64,000 nucleotides of DNA from Pseudobdellovibrionaceae bacterium (lineage in GTDB: Bacteria > Bdellovibrionota > Bdellovibrionia > Bdellovibrionales > UBA1609). Where the stretch lies: contig JACKAN010000011.1 of NCBI GenBank assembly GCA_020635055.1, positions 54,038 to 118,037 of the forward strand, written 5' to 3'. Position 1 is the stretch's first letter, and every line of letters begins with the position of its first letter. The position numbers were made by a program, and so were the translations under genes. A model generated the notes under the pieces. The model had not been told where the DNA came from. It was given only the letters and a program-made list of their open reading frames with translations, and searched no databases. Below are positions 28,349 to 37,792 of the stretch, piece after piece.

Positions 28349-29413
28349 TTGTTCGACATTTTATTTTACCAAAAACACCTCAATTCTGTAAGTCGAAGTT
28401 TTGCTTTTTGCATTGAACGTTTAGACTCTCCTCTGAGAGATTGGGTTAGCTTGATGTATCTTTTGTGTCGAATAATTGACACGGCAGAAGATGTTCCTTG
28501 GAAAAACACTAAATCTAGATCTCATTTTTTTAGTAGTTTTCGTGAAGCCATTAAGAGCGCCAATGGTAAAGAGTTATTTATAAAAGATTCGGAATTTTTA
28601 AATAATTTAAATTCACAAGAACATTTGTTGATATCAGATAGTTCGAAGATATTTAAGGACTTTCACACATTAGATCCTGATTTAAAAAATATAATTCAAG
28701 ATTTAACTTTGAGCATGAGCCAAGGAATGGAATATTTTCTTGAGCAGATGGAAAAAGAAAAAACATTTAGAATAAAAAACAGTACTGAATTGAACCAATA
28801 TTGTTTTTTTGTAGCGGGCATCGTTGGTGAAGCTTTGACGCGCTTATTGGGTCATTTGGATAACAAAGAACCCACACGTGAACAGTTGTTCCAAAGTTAT
28901 CACTTTGGATTGTTTTTGCAAAAGATAAATATTTTAAAGGACCAATTAAAAGACGAAAGCCAAGGGCGATATTTTGTATACGATCGCAAAGAAATAAGAG
29001 AGCAATTGATAGATCATGCGGATCAAAGCTTTAAGTACATTCAGCACATAACTTGGGAACATAAAGATTATAAAATATTTTGTTCGTGGTCGTTTTTTGT
29101 AGCATTGGCGAGCTTGCCTTATATTGATAAATCTTATCAGAATCAGAAAGTATCAAAAATACCTCGTCTTAAAACAATAAATCTTATTCATAAAGTTGAA
29201 AAAATGATTACTTCTAATGATGACTTGGGAAGTGTTTATGAAAAATATAGAAGAGACTATTTACTTGTAAACAATAAGATTACAACTATAGCTATAGACT
29301 CCGCTTTAGGCGTTTCAAAGCAGAACCCTTTGTCTGTTAAGGCGTCTACTTGGCTGAACCAGTATCAAGGCGTTCTAAATGAAAATGATATTCAAGGACT
29401 GCTCCGTTGTTAG
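28349..29413 (+). CDS. Squalene/phytoene synthase-family protein
   Basis: Head-to-head prenyl transferase family. The first Asp-rich motif is CRIIDTAEDVPW (near residue 45) and the second is GLFLQKINILKDQLKDESQG (near 190-209), which is closer to squalene synthase (LQKxNIxRDxxED) than to phytoene synthase. Condensation of two farnesyl diphosphates is therefore the best guess. 354 residues without the C-terminal membrane anchor of eukaryotic enzymes. The TTG start has TAAGGAG 10 bases upstream. It overlaps the following PAP2 gene by 7 bp, so the two are translationally coupled. No hopanoid cyclase gene lies in the window. Confidence 0.82.
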   Translation: MFDILFYQKHLNSVSRSFAFCIERLDSPLRDWVSLMYLLCRIIDTAEDVPWKNTKSRSHFFSSFREAIKSANGKELFIKDSEFLNNLNSQEHLLISDSSKIFKDFHTLDPDLKNIIQDLTLSMSQGMEYFLEQMEKEKTFRIKNSTELNQYCFFVAGIVGEALTRLLGHLDNKEPTREQLFQSYHFGLFLQKINILKDQLKDESQGRYFVYDRKEIREQLIDHADQSFKYIQHITWEHKDYKIFCSWSFFVALASLPYIDKSYQNQKVSKIPRLKTINLIHKVEKMITSNDDLGSVYEKYRRDYLLVNNKITTIAIDSALGVSKQNPLSVKASTWLNQYQGVLNENDIQGLLRC

Positions 29414-29976
29414 ATACTTTGCATGCTTTAGATGTTGATATCTTGCTTTTTTTCAATCAAAGCTTAAGTTGCGAATTTTTAGATAATTTATATCCCTATT
29501 TCAATCACATACAAAATATTTGGTGGATAATGTATATCCTTGTTCCACTGTTATGCCTTTGGTGGTTTTATAAGTCTCGCCTTTCTGCCTTGCGTATTCT
29601 GCTGGCCTTAATTATTACGGCAGGCATCAGTGATACCATTGGTTATCGCATAATAAAGCCGAATATTATGAGGGTGAGACCCAATAACAATCCTGTTGTA
29701 GAGCCTCAACTAAGAGTTTTGCGCGATCCAGGAAGTCAAAGCTTTCCTTCCAATCATGCTATGAGTAGTTTTGCCATAGCTAGGGTGTTGGTAAGTTATT
29801 ACCCATTTTTGATTTGGGTTATGTACCCCTTAGCTACAATTATAGCTTTATTTAGATTGTATGCTGGTGTTCACTACCCAACAGACGTTCTGGGTGGGAT
29901 CATCTTGGGAATTTTATTGGGTTACTTATTGCAAAAATATATATTTAAAAAATACAAATTGTTTAAGATAAAATAA
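29407..29976 (+). CDS. PAP2-family membrane phosphatase
   Basis: All three signature motifs of the type 2 phosphatidic acid phosphatase superfamily are present: KPNIMRVRP (K-x6-RP), PSNHAMSS and RLYAGVHYPTDVLGG. Five or six membrane segments in 189 residues, as in undecaprenyl-diphosphate or lipid phosphatases. It begins with TTG inside the end of the squalene/phytoene synthase-like gene, so isoprenyl diphosphates are plausible substrates; this is inference. Its stop codon is one base from the stop of the LTA-synthase-like gene on the other strand. Confidence 0.87.
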   Translation: MLDTLHALDVDILLFFNQSLSCEFLDNLYPYFNHIQNIWWIMYILVPLLCLWWFYKSRLSALRILLALIITAGISDTIGYRIIKPNIMRVRPNNNPVVEPQLRVLRDPGSQSFPSNHAMSSFAIARVLVSYYPFLIWVMYPLATIIALFRLYAGVHYPTDVLGGIILGILLGYLLQKYIFKKYKLFKIK

Positions 29977-29977
29977 T

Positions 29978-31996
29978 TTATTTTCGATTGTTATGAAGCA
30001 GATATTTTGCTGTCTCATACAAACCATTTAGCAAATCACTCATTTGTTGGAATTTCTCTGTGTTTTCGGTACTTATTTCTTTAGGTGCATCCGGCGAAGT
30101 GTAATTGTACATCTCATTGATCTGCCCTGGGATTCCTGTAACGATATAGTTTTCGTCAAATAAAAATAAAGTGTGGGGATTTCGATAGTAAACATAACTA
30201 AAAACAAATTTTTTATTGTCAAACTGTGGGTCCAATACATTTCTGCCCATTCCTTTATTTTTAAAATCAAATCCAGAAAGGGAGGTGATGGTAGGTAGTA
30301 CGTCCTGCTGACTAACAACAAAATCAAATGTTTTAGGTTCAAGATGTTTAGGCATATAAAAAACGAGGGGAGTGTGAAATCGTTCTAAAGAAAATTTTAT
30401 TTGAGTCGGTGTTAAGTTTTTAGACTCATTGTCAGGAAGGCCATGGTCCCCTAAAACAACAAATAGAGTGTTATCAAACATGGGGGATGATTTCATGGAA
30501 TCAATAAAAACTCCCAAGCTATAATCTGCAAAACGCATAGATTCGTATTCTTCTAAACTTTCAAATCCCCATTTTTTTACAAAGTCCAAGCTTTTTTCAG
30601 TGGGTTTAAAGTCTCCATGGTCTTCTGGGATAGTATACGGGCGATGGAAACCTGCTGTTTGTATAAAAGCAAAGAAAGGTTTTTTTGGATCTGGTCGATG
30701 CTTGAGTATGCGAAAACTTTCTTTAAATAAGTGATAGTCAGAAATACCCCAAACATCAGTTCGTGGAGCATCAAACATATCTTCTTCGTACAAATTCAAA
30801 TTCTGAATATTGTTTTTTAATACTCCCCTAATGTTACCCCAATTGGCACTACCGCCAATAAAGTAATAAGGTTCATAACCAGTGAAGTAGTTAACGGCTG
30901 TATTCTGATCCACAATCAAGGGATTTCTGGACGAAGTTCTATCTTTATTGATGTCAGCGATACCGGTAACTGTAGCAAAGACACCGCGGGCGGTTCCTTC
31001 GCTAGGTGTGAAGTGTTTTGTAAAGAGCCAGCCTTGTTGTCCCATTTTATCTAAATTGGGTGTGGCTTCAGTAGGATTAAGAAATAGACCGCTGCGATGG
31101 GCAGATAGCGATTCCATAATAATAACTACAACATTAGGGTTTTTCAGCTGTGTTTCTTTAGATTTATTTTGAAAGCGGGTAAAGTTGAGTGATTTTGGAT
31201 CTGGTACTTCAACACCTAAATAACTGCTAACTATGGGATAATATTTTTTAACTAATTTAGAATCAAAGTTTTTTCTACTGTTGGTGAGAGTGTCAAAGAA
31301 ATAGTGTAGTGGATTGGTGCCTACAGCGGCAATGTAACGGTTACCAGAGAAAAAGACTTCACTCCAGCGCAAAGGGTACTGATTGAGTCTTCCATAAAGG
31401 CCCAGAAATATTAAAAAACTTGTTGATAATCCGCCTAGCCAAATGTTTTTTTTACTGCGAGGATCTTGAATCGAAGCCTGTATGGAAAAAACAAACTTAT
31501 TGAGGGTTTTGTAAAATAAAATCAAAGCGAAAAAACTACCTATCAATACAGAAACCATTGGGTAAGACTGCCAAACCATTTCCATTGAAATGTATAGATT
31601 TTCAGTGAATTGCAAGATCGTAGCGTTTAGGCGGTCTTTTAAATAATCGTAGTAGGCAAAGTCCTGAAGGTAAACTTGTAATAATAAAGATAAAAGAAGG
31701 CAATACAAGGCTGTCCAATAAGGCAAAGACTTGTTATTCTTAACTGGGTTGAATTTGGGGATTAAACTAAAAATAAAATAAGGCAAACAAAAAATAAGGC
31801 TGACTCGCAAATCAAATTTTAATCCTAAATAAATGGCTTTTATAAGGTCGTTGATCGTAAAACTGTCCTCTGCGGGGTAAAAATAGCAAACAAAAACAAG
31901 CCTCATTAAAGTCGCGAAAAAGGTGAAGTACACTAGGAGTTTGAAGCCAATATTGAATCTGGGACCCAAGAATTTACTCAAATTAAGGGGCTTCAT
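29978..31996 (-). CDS. LTA synthase/OpgB-like phosphoglycerol transferase (sulfatase fold)
   Basis: Five membrane segments occupy residues 1-220, followed by an external alkaline-phosphatase-type domain. Metal and nucleophile motifs are NVVVIIMESLSAH (metal-binding Glu), PSEGTARGVFATVTG (catalytic Thr) and VVLGDHGLPDN (Asp-His metal ligands). Relatives move glycerol phosphate or phosphoethanolamine from phospholipids to glycans or lipids outside the inner membrane. In a Gram-negative cell the acceptor could be a periplasmic glucan or lipid A; this cannot be decided. The ATG has GGAG six bases upstream and lies inside the 3' end of the DUF547 gene (14-bp overlap), so the two are coupled. Confidence 0.87.
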   Translation of the reverse strand: MKPLNLSKFLGPRFNIGFKLLVYFTFFATLMRLVFVCYFYPAEDSFTINDLIKAIYLGLKFDLRVSLIFCLPYFIFSLIPKFNPVKNNKSLPYWTALYCLLLSLLLQVYLQDFAYYDYLKDRLNATILQFTENLYISMEMVWQSYPMVSVLIGSFFALILFYKTLNKFVFSIQASIQDPRSKKNIWLGGLSTSFLIFLGLYGRLNQYPLRWSEVFFSGNRYIAAVGTNPLHYFFDTLTNSRKNFDSKLVKKYYPIVSSYLGVEVPDPKSLNFTRFQNKSKETQLKNPNVVVIIMESLSAHRSGLFLNPTEATPNLDKMGQQGWLFTKHFTPSEGTARGVFATVTGIADINKDRTSSRNPLIVDQNTAVNYFTGYEPYYFIGGSANWGNIRGVLKNNIQNLNLYEEDMFDAPRTDVWGISDYHLFKESFRILKHRPDPKKPFFAFIQTAGFHRPYTIPEDHGDFKPTEKSLDFVKKWGFESLEEYESMRFADYSLGVFIDSMKSSPMFDNTLFVVLGDHGLPDNESKNLTPTQIKFSLERFHTPLVFYMPKHLEPKTFDFVVSQQDVLPTITSLSGFDFKNKGMGRNVLDPQFDNKKFVFSYVYYRNPHTLFLFDENYIVTGIPGQINEMYNYTSPDAPKEISTENTEKFQQMSDLLNGLYETAKYLLHNNRK

Positions 31997-32861
31997 TTAA
32001 ACTCCAGTCGTAAGAGGTGTATCGGATATTAAATTTATTATTTCTTAAACGTTCTAGAAGTCTTGGGTTTTCTGTTATGTAAGGGGCGACAAAGGCTTGT
32101 ACGTGGGGGTGTTTGTGAGAAAAGTCTTCTTCGAACCAATCAAATATTTTAGAAAGGTTAAGCGTATTTTCTTTAATGTAATTTCTGGAGTTATCTTTTA
32201 AAAATAATTTGGCTTGATCGTCCAATTGTTGATCTAACTTTTCGGCGGTATAGGCTTCGTTCCTAAGTGCCGGGCAACCTATAGAAGCACAATTGACAGC
32301 AAAGTGAATGCGGGGTTCTTTATAGTTTTTGCGTAAGACTTCGTGTTCAATCCAATCTAAATGGTGTTGTTTTCCAAAAATATGGAAAAAATCTATTTTC
32401 CAAGGCTTGGTAAATAGCCCACCAATATTTTTTATACTTTTAACAGGGTAGTTGTCGATAATAAGCTTCACAGTAAAAGCATTGTAAGCATTGATCAGAA
32501 ATGCAATTTGTTGATGGGGAGACCAATGATCAAACTCTTTTTGGCTCACAAGGCTCAGCTCAGTGAGATATTTATTAAAATTTTCACTATTTGATTTAAG
32601 TTTTTTATATTTGAATTGAGTGGTGGAACCAACTACAAGCACATGGTCCTTTAGTATTTGAGACCAAGCTTCGTGATTGTGATCAAATATCGAGATGGGT
32701 TTTTTATGTTTGTTACGAACCAATAGAGTTCGATTTTCAGGACTTATTTTTTCATTAAGAGTTTTTGGTATTTCATTAATTTTACTAGGGTTGGAATGGA
32801 GATCTTGGGCTAAGGTTTGGAATGCTATTAAAAGAGGAATTAAGCATAATGTTTTTCTCAT
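31983..32861 (-). CDS. DUF547 secreted protein
   Basis: DUF547 signature: HQQIAFLINAYNAFTVKLII, then IGGLFTKPWKI, HLDWIEHEVLR and HFAVNCASIGCPALRNEAY, with the conserved Asn, His and two Cys expected of the family. A signal peptide (MRKTLCLIPLLIAFQTLAQ) directs export. Start chosen at ATG 32861 behind AGGAGA. Family function is unknown; the layout resembles cysteine hydrolases. Overlap with the LTA-synthase-like gene suggests a shared envelope task. Confidence 0.85.
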   Translation of the reverse strand: MRKTLCLIPLLIAFQTLAQDLHSNPSKINEIPKTLNEKISPENRTLLVRNKHKKPISIFDHNHEAWSQILKDHVLVVGSTTQFKYKKLKSNSENFNKYLTELSLVSQKEFDHWSPHQQIAFLINAYNAFTVKLIIDNYPVKSIKNIGGLFTKPWKIDFFHIFGKQHHLDWIEHEVLRKNYKEPRIHFAVNCASIGCPALRNEAYTAEKLDQQLDDQAKLFLKDNSRNYIKENTLNLSKIFDWFEEDFSHKHPHVQAFVAPYITENPRLLERLRNNKFNIRYTSYDWSLNEAP

Positions 32862-33091
32862 AGAAGTCTCCTTTTTCTGACCCATCCTGTCTAAAATGCA
32901 ATAAAAAATCAACGAAAAATGCTGCGACGCTGGATATTTCTACTCAAGAAAGTCTACAATCCCAAAAAGTAAGTATTGCTGTAAAAGGTTTGTCAAACGG
33001 ATTTCGTCCATAGATTCTGTTGTTGATACAACCAGCTAACACTTGTATGACTAATGTGCTAAGTTGCGATCTAAAATAATTGAGGTGATAA

Positions 33092-33337
33092 ATGTCTGAA
33101 GATTTAAAAGCAGAATTAGAAAGATTAAAAGCAGAAAATGAAGCTCTAAAAAAATCAAAGCCAGCAAAAGGGACTTTGTCAATGAAGGTCAGCGAAAAAG
33201 GGGCTCTTTCAGTTTATGGAATGGGTCGTTTTCCTGTAACTTTATATAAAGAGCAGTGGTTAAAACTTTTAGGTATTTCTGATGAGATTCAGCAATTCAT
33301 TAAAGATAATGACGGTCGCCTGAAAACAAAAGATTAA
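33092..33337 (+). CDS. Small conserved protein (81 residues)
   Basis: Starts with a Lys/Glu/Leu heptad-like coiled coil (ELERLKAENEALKK), followed by the conserved block GALSVYGMGRFPVTLYKEQW and an acidic/basic end. Similar small proteins occur widely in cyanobacteria and proteobacteria; I recall no assigned function. GAGGTG precedes the ATG. It ends 6 bp before the ABC-F gene, so they probably share a transcript. Confidence 0.8.
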   Translation: MSEDLKAELERLKAENEALKKSKPAKGTLSMKVSEKGALSVYGMGRFPVTLYKEQWLKLLGISDEIQQFIKDNDGRLKTKD

Positions 33338-33343
33338 AAATCA

Positions 33344-35158
33344 ATGATATTGATTGGTGCCCATCAAATCAGCAAATCCTTTACTGCGCGGCCTCTATTT
33401 CAAAATCTCACTTTCTCTATAGAAAGTGGAGAAAGAATTGGATTGATTGGACCCAATGGGGCTGGTAAATCAACACTTTTAAGGATTCTTGCTGATCAAA
33501 TAACTCTAGACAGTGGAAAGCTCACAAAGCCAAAAGGCTTGCGTGTAGGTTTTTTAGAACAGATTCCACAATTTCAACCGGATGCCAGTTTGTATTCCAC
33601 GATCATGGAAGGAGCTACCGACATTTATGATTGGACTGAAATTTCGCGAGCTCAAGAGCTTTGTTCAAAACTAGATCTTGTCCAATGGGGCGAGGACATG
33701 TCCTTAAGCCAGCTTTCTGGTGGTTGGAAAAAAAGAGTGGCATTAGCTCGCGAGCTTTTGCGGCAACCGGATTTATTGTTGCTCGATGAGCCCACCAACC
33801 ATTTGGATGTTGAAAGTATTATTTGGCTTGAAGAACTTTTAGCTGGATCACAATTTGCCACGATTACAATCACTCACGATCGACTTTTTTTGCAAAAGAT
33901 TGCGAATCGTATAATAGAAATTGATCGCCGACATCCAGAAGGTTTATTGAGTGTCCGTGGAAGTTATGCCGATTTTTTGGAAACCCGCGACGATTTATTG
34001 GCAGCGCAGTTGGGCCAAGAGCAAAAACTCCGCAATACATTAAGGCGAGAAACCGAATGGTTGCGTAGGGGAGCTAAAGCTCGACAAACTAAACAACAGG
34101 CAAGAATAGATGCTACTCATGCTTTGGCTGACTCTGTGGATGAGTTGTCTTATCGCAATTTGAACGCCAAAGTTAAATTTGATTTTCAAACAGCAGAAAA
34201 AAACCCAAAAAAACTAATTGAAGCCAAAGGCATTTCAAAATCCTTTGATGGACGCGAGATCTTGCCAACTATTGATTTATTAATTAGCCCAAAAAGTCGC
34301 ATAGGTTTAATGGGAGTAAATGGTTGTGGCAAATCTACATTGATTAAGATTTTAACAAAAGACATAGAGCCAGATACAGGCAGTGTGTTTCATGCAGAAA
34401 AGCTTCAGATTGCGTATTTTGAACAAAATCGTGAAAGCCTTAATCCAGAGCTCAGTTTGTTTAAAACGCTTTGTCCAATGGGTGAGCATGTGGAGTATGC
34501 CGGAAACATGATACATGCTCGTAGTTATCTTTCTCGTTTTTTATTTAGTCATGAGCAAATGGAAACACCTGTAGCTAAACTTTCTGGTGGAGAGCAGAGT
34601 CGACTGCTCTTAGCTAAAGTGATGTTAACGAAGGCCAATGTTTTGATCTTGGATGAGCCGACGAATGATTTAGATATGGCTACCTTGGATGTTTTAGCTA
34701 GTGTTTTGCAAGAGTTTAATGGGGCTATTATTTTGGTAACTCACGATCGCTATTTTTTGGATCAAATGACCAATCAAATATTAGCTTTTGGCATAGATCA
34801 AAAAGGCAAAAAAGAAATCACAAGGATGGTGGGCTTGGATCAGTGGCAAGAGTGGCATGATGAACAGCTGCGCCTTAAGGAACAAATTCAAAAAAAATCA
34901 GATTTGACATTAAATAAAAAAGAAAATAAACCCACTCAGAAGAACGATAAAAAGGTGGGTTTAAAAAATCAAAAGAATCTCTCGCAATTAGAAGCTAAAA
35001 TAGAAAAGGCAGAAAAAAAGTTAGAACAATTACAGAATCTAGTGAGCCAAATTCATCACAACGAGATAGCAAAACTCTCCGAAATGGGCTCACAAATGAC
35101 TCAACTACAAAGTGAAATCGACGAGTTATATGCAAAGTGGACGAGCGAATCAAATTAA
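33344..35158 (+). CDS. ABC-F family ATPase (Uup-like)
   Basis: Soluble protein with two ABC domains in tandem: Walker A GPNGAGKSTLL and GVNGCGKSTLI, signatures LSGGWKKRVALARELL and LSGGEQSRLLLAKVML, Walker B LLLLDEPTNHLD and VLILDEPTNDLD. The linker between them (RETEWLRRGAKARQTKQQAR) is the arm region that reaches into the ribosome or DNA. A C-terminal coiled coil (KIEKAEKKLEQLQNLVSQ) marks it as Uup-type rather than EttA. Probable role in ribosome function or replication-structure processing. No membrane segments. Confidence 0.93.
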   Translation: MILIGAHQISKSFTARPLFQNLTFSIESGERIGLIGPNGAGKSTLLRILADQITLDSGKLTKPKGLRVGFLEQIPQFQPDASLYSTIMEGATDIYDWTEISRAQELCSKLDLVQWGEDMSLSQLSGGWKKRVALARELLRQPDLLLLDEPTNHLDVESIIWLEELLAGSQFATITITHDRLFLQKIANRIIEIDRRHPEGLLSVRGSYADFLETRDDLLAAQLGQEQKLRNTLRRETEWLRRGAKARQTKQQARIDATHALADSVDELSYRNLNAKVKFDFQTAEKNPKKLIEAKGISKSFDGREILPTIDLLISPKSRIGLMGVNGCGKSTLIKILTKDIEPDTGSVFHAEKLQIAYFEQNRESLNPELSLFKTLCPMGEHVEYAGNMIHARSYLSRFLFSHEQMETPVAKLSGGEQSRLLLAKVMLTKANVLILDEPTNDLDMATLDVLASVLQEFNGAIILVTHDRYFLDQMTNQILAFGIDQKGKKEITRMVGLDQWQEWHDEQLRLKEQIQKKSDLTLNKKENKPTQKNDKKVGLKNQKNLSQLEAKIEKAEKKLEQLQNLVSQIHHNEIAKLSEMGSQMTQLQSEIDELYAKWTSESN

Positions 35159-35176
35159 AATGTTATAAGGAGTTCC

Positions 35177-35248
35177 AGTTAAAAGGTACCAAGTACCTAT
35201 TAATTGGAATATAGTTAAAAGGTACCAAGTACCTATTAATTGGAATAT
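35177..35248. repeat. Two tandem copies of a 36-bp palindromic unit
   Basis: The 36-bp unit at 35177-35212 is repeated exactly at 35213-35248. Its core ggtac-caa-gtacc is palindromic, and the symmetry extends imperfectly (13 of 15 bases) to ccagttaaaaggtac against the complement of gtacctattaattgg. It begins 18 bp after the ABC-F stop codon, so each copy could fold in the transcript's 3' end. Related palindromes occur at 51535, and a different GGTGCC-containing repeat at 36113. Confidence 0.9.
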
Positions 35249-35355
35249 AGTTTGCATAAACACTAATTATTAATCAAGGCTTTGTAAAAGCTCCGTAGGG
35301 TCTCATAGATGTGACTAAATACTTGATGATGTTTGAAATAAATTCAGGAGTATCA

Positions 35356-36114
35356 ATGAAAATTCAAGTTACTAAAATTCCATGGATAATCCAGCTGCTT
35401 AGTTTTTTTATCCTACTCAATTCCAATTTTGTTTTAGCCAGCAATAAGTCAAACTTTGATCTTGTTGAAGAGGGAAATTCTGTTTGTAAGTATAAACGTA
35501 TTATGGGGAAGATATTTAAAAGTAGCCAGTGTTATCCTCTGGTTGTAGATGTTGCTAATAGGATAGAGGTGGTAGATAAGGCAAATCTGTTTTTAAAATC
35601 TCTAGCTAATAAAAAAAGAAGATTAAGCATAGAAGAGTTGGAAGAGTTAGGTGGAATCACTCTGTTAGGCAAAAAAGAATTGGAAGGAGTGATTAATAAC
35701 TTTTATCGGATTTCTATCCATAACTTTTCAATATCTCAAGAGAACACGCTTGTAGAAAATGAAAACACCTACTTACCTTTTTATGTCAGTGTGTATTGGC
35801 AAAGTAAAATGGGTTTCGAAGGGACCATACATATAGATGGAAAATTTGTAATTTCTAATAATGAAAAAAGCTATCCAGTTAAGGATGGAATAAGTAAATC
35901 GAATCATAAATTACCTATTACTGCAGAGTTCACGGAATACTCTGATAGCTCCAGCGAGCAAAATGAGAATTTTTTAAGGTTTCTTGAGAGTACGGCTCGA
36001 AAAATTCATTATAGTGTTATTAATGGCATAGATACAGATATTAACAAAGATACTGTAGCATTTTTAAATAACGTTATCGGTCCAATCTTGATAGGCGAAT
36101 TATTTGAGAAATAG
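35356..36114 (+). CDS. Secreted protein of unknown function (252 residues)
   Basis: The start at ATG 35356 is supported by CAGGAG seven bases upstream; an in-frame GTG at 35311 has none. A signal peptide (IIQLLSFFILLNSNFVLA) is cleaved before SNK. The mature protein is hydrophilic, with two cysteines early (VCKYKR, SSQCYP). I see no recognisable motif. Its TAG stop overlaps the first bases of the dispersed repeat at 36113. Confidence 0.65.
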   Translation: MKIQVTKIPWIIQLLSFFILLNSNFVLASNKSNFDLVEEGNSVCKYKRIMGKIFKSSQCYPLVVDVANRIEVVDKANLFLKSLANKKRRLSIEELEELGGITLLGKKELEGVINNFYRISIHNFSISQENTLVENENTYLPFYVSVYWQSKMGFEGTIHIDGKFVISNNEKSYPVKDGISKSNHKLPITAEFTEYSDSSSEQNENFLRFLESTARKIHYSVINGIDTDINKDTVAFLNNVIGPILIGELFEK

Positions 36115-36165
36115 GTGCCAGGTTCCGAATCCGGGGCGCAGCATGTCGTAAAATACTCTAAGTAT
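36113..36165 (-). repeat. Dispersed 55-bp repeat, left copy (inverted)
   Basis: The stretch beginning ggtgccaggttccgaatccg is the reverse complement of two copies at 41651-41706 and 41731-41784; similarity continues for about 50 bp with some mismatches. The copies flank the transposon nest in opposite orientation but lie outside its target duplication. Confidence 0.8.
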
Positions 36166-36410
36166 GTTGTGGTTATATTGTGAGAATTGAATTAGTAGTT
36201 AACTGGAACTATCGGTTGTACCGCTTATCTAAATGGAGGCTGTTGCAAAAATTCATTTTACAAAATCCAGTTCAAATCTGACAGACATGAAAGTCGTTTA
36301 GTAAGATTTGATATCCCCTGAGCTGCATTTCATATGCAATATTTTAGAGTTAAAAAATTTTTAGGGCTAATTTTTTATATTTAGGGGCTATCTTCCCCCC
36401 CTTAATCCCA

Positions 36411-37068
36411 TCAAAAACTTAAATTGGGCGCACCTATCCTGATGACCCTCTTTAAATTTTGGACTGTAGCTTCCATCAACGCCTGGAACTCTACTTTCTC
36501 TTTGCCTCGATAACGACAATATTTACTTATTTTTGAAAAGGTACTTTCAAAAGGCATCCGCACTGAACTTCTCCAACGATCCAAATCCCTGTCCTTAAAC
36601 TTACGATTCTTCTTTCTAATGGTTCCATCTGCACAACCCTTCTTTCTTATCTCCGTATCTACAGCATCACTATCATATCCCTTATCTAAAAACACCATTC
36701 CACTATCTGGGCAAAGTTCCTCTTCCACAAAGGCTTTTGCGTCTGTTACGTCAGCCCCAGTGACTTTTACTTCTGTTATTATTCCTTGGCTCATATCTAC
36801 TTGATGATGCCTCTTATAGCCCAGCCAAAACTTATTTTTTCCCTTACACCCATACCTAGCATCTGGGTCTGGTGAATAGTTCTCAATATTTTTATTGTTC
36901 ATTTTAGGATTATCATCATCATCTTTTTCTTCGTTCTTTTTATCTGATATCGCCTTATCTCGGGCTTTCCATATGTTTACTTTAGCCACCATTGATGAAG
37001 CATCCACAAATGTGAAGGCACCTCCCACATAACCCGCATTTTTTATTGAGTCAGTGATTGTATTAAAA
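36411..37068 (-). pseudogene. IS5-like transposase, C-terminal part
   Basis: Contains TFVDASSMVAKVNIWKARDK (first catalytic Asp), KNKFWLGYKRHHQVDM, FLDKGYDSDAVDTEIRKKG (second Asp) and MPFESTFSKISKYCRYR (Glu), so the whole DDE catalytic set is in this half. It is cut off from its N-terminal half by the IS30/IS66 nest. Joining base 37068 to base 40592 restores one frame through RKLFNTITDS. The open frame continues to 37148 into IS30 sequence, but that part is not native. Confidence 0.9.
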
Positions 37069-37179
37069 AGTCCCGCATAACACTCGCCAGTGCAACTCAG
37101 GCAATAACAAGCTGAGTTAAAGGTAGCCACCTGACGGGCCATTTGCAACTCAGTTTTTGAGAAAAAAGGAGTTGCAAAA

Positions 37180-37705
37180 ATGGCTTACCGTCGGGTGACC
37201 AGTGAGGATCGTGTTCGTATAAAAGACGGCCTCGATGCTGGACTATCAAATACACAGATTGCTGACAAGCTGGGATTTCACAGGTCCACAATAGGCCGTG
37301 AAATCTGCCGTAATAAAGGAAAAAGAGGCTACCGGCCCAGACAAGCCCATCGCAGTGCAATGGAGCGGGAACTCTCCAAACACGGTCCCTACAAAATGAA
37401 CCCTGTGATAATGACTCAGATAATTGAACGACTTGAGGCAAAATGGTCTCCGGAACAAATCTCGAATCGACTCTGTCTTGAAGGAGAAACCATTGTCAGC
37501 ACCGAAACCATCTATAAATTTATTGATGACGACAGAAAGCAAGGTGGTGACATGTGGAGGCATTTAAGGCGATCAGGAAGGGTCAGAAAAAGGCGTTTTC
37601 CCTCTGAAGACAGGAGGGGAAAGATCCAAAACGCAAGGCCCCTGTCGAAGCGCCCAAGGAGTGCCAATAATCGCAGAAACGTGGGTCACTGGGAACGGGA
37701 TTTGA
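37180..37705 (+). pseudogene. IS30 transposase, N-terminal part
   Basis: The ATG has AAAAGGAG eight bases upstream. Helix-turn-helix region (GLSNTQIADKLGFHRSTIGR), then EAKWSPEQISNRL and STETIYKFIDDD, and the beginning of the catalytic core at VGHWERDL, where the first DDE Asp lies. The frame is broken here by IS66. Read across one copy of the 8-bp duplication it continues as DLMVGKNHKSAVLV in the second part at 40153, giving a 319-residue protein. Confidence 0.9.
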
Positions 37706-37792
37706 GTAAATCGTCTATATAGCCCACATTTTCAAATTTAAAATAACTGTTAAATTGTATTAAGTAACAACCAAACACATGGAGGTGTTAGA

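Noticed and set aside
36113..36142. Possible tRNA T-arm or phage attachment site (ggttccgaatcc)
   Set aside because: It has one base too many for a T-loop, no acceptor or anticodon arm can be formed around it, and the repeats flank IS elements with their own target duplications.
37097..37563. Minus-strand open frames of 105-114 codons opposite the IS30 transposase
   Set aside because: They are shadows of the IS30 reading frame, which has clear family motifs and a ribosome site.
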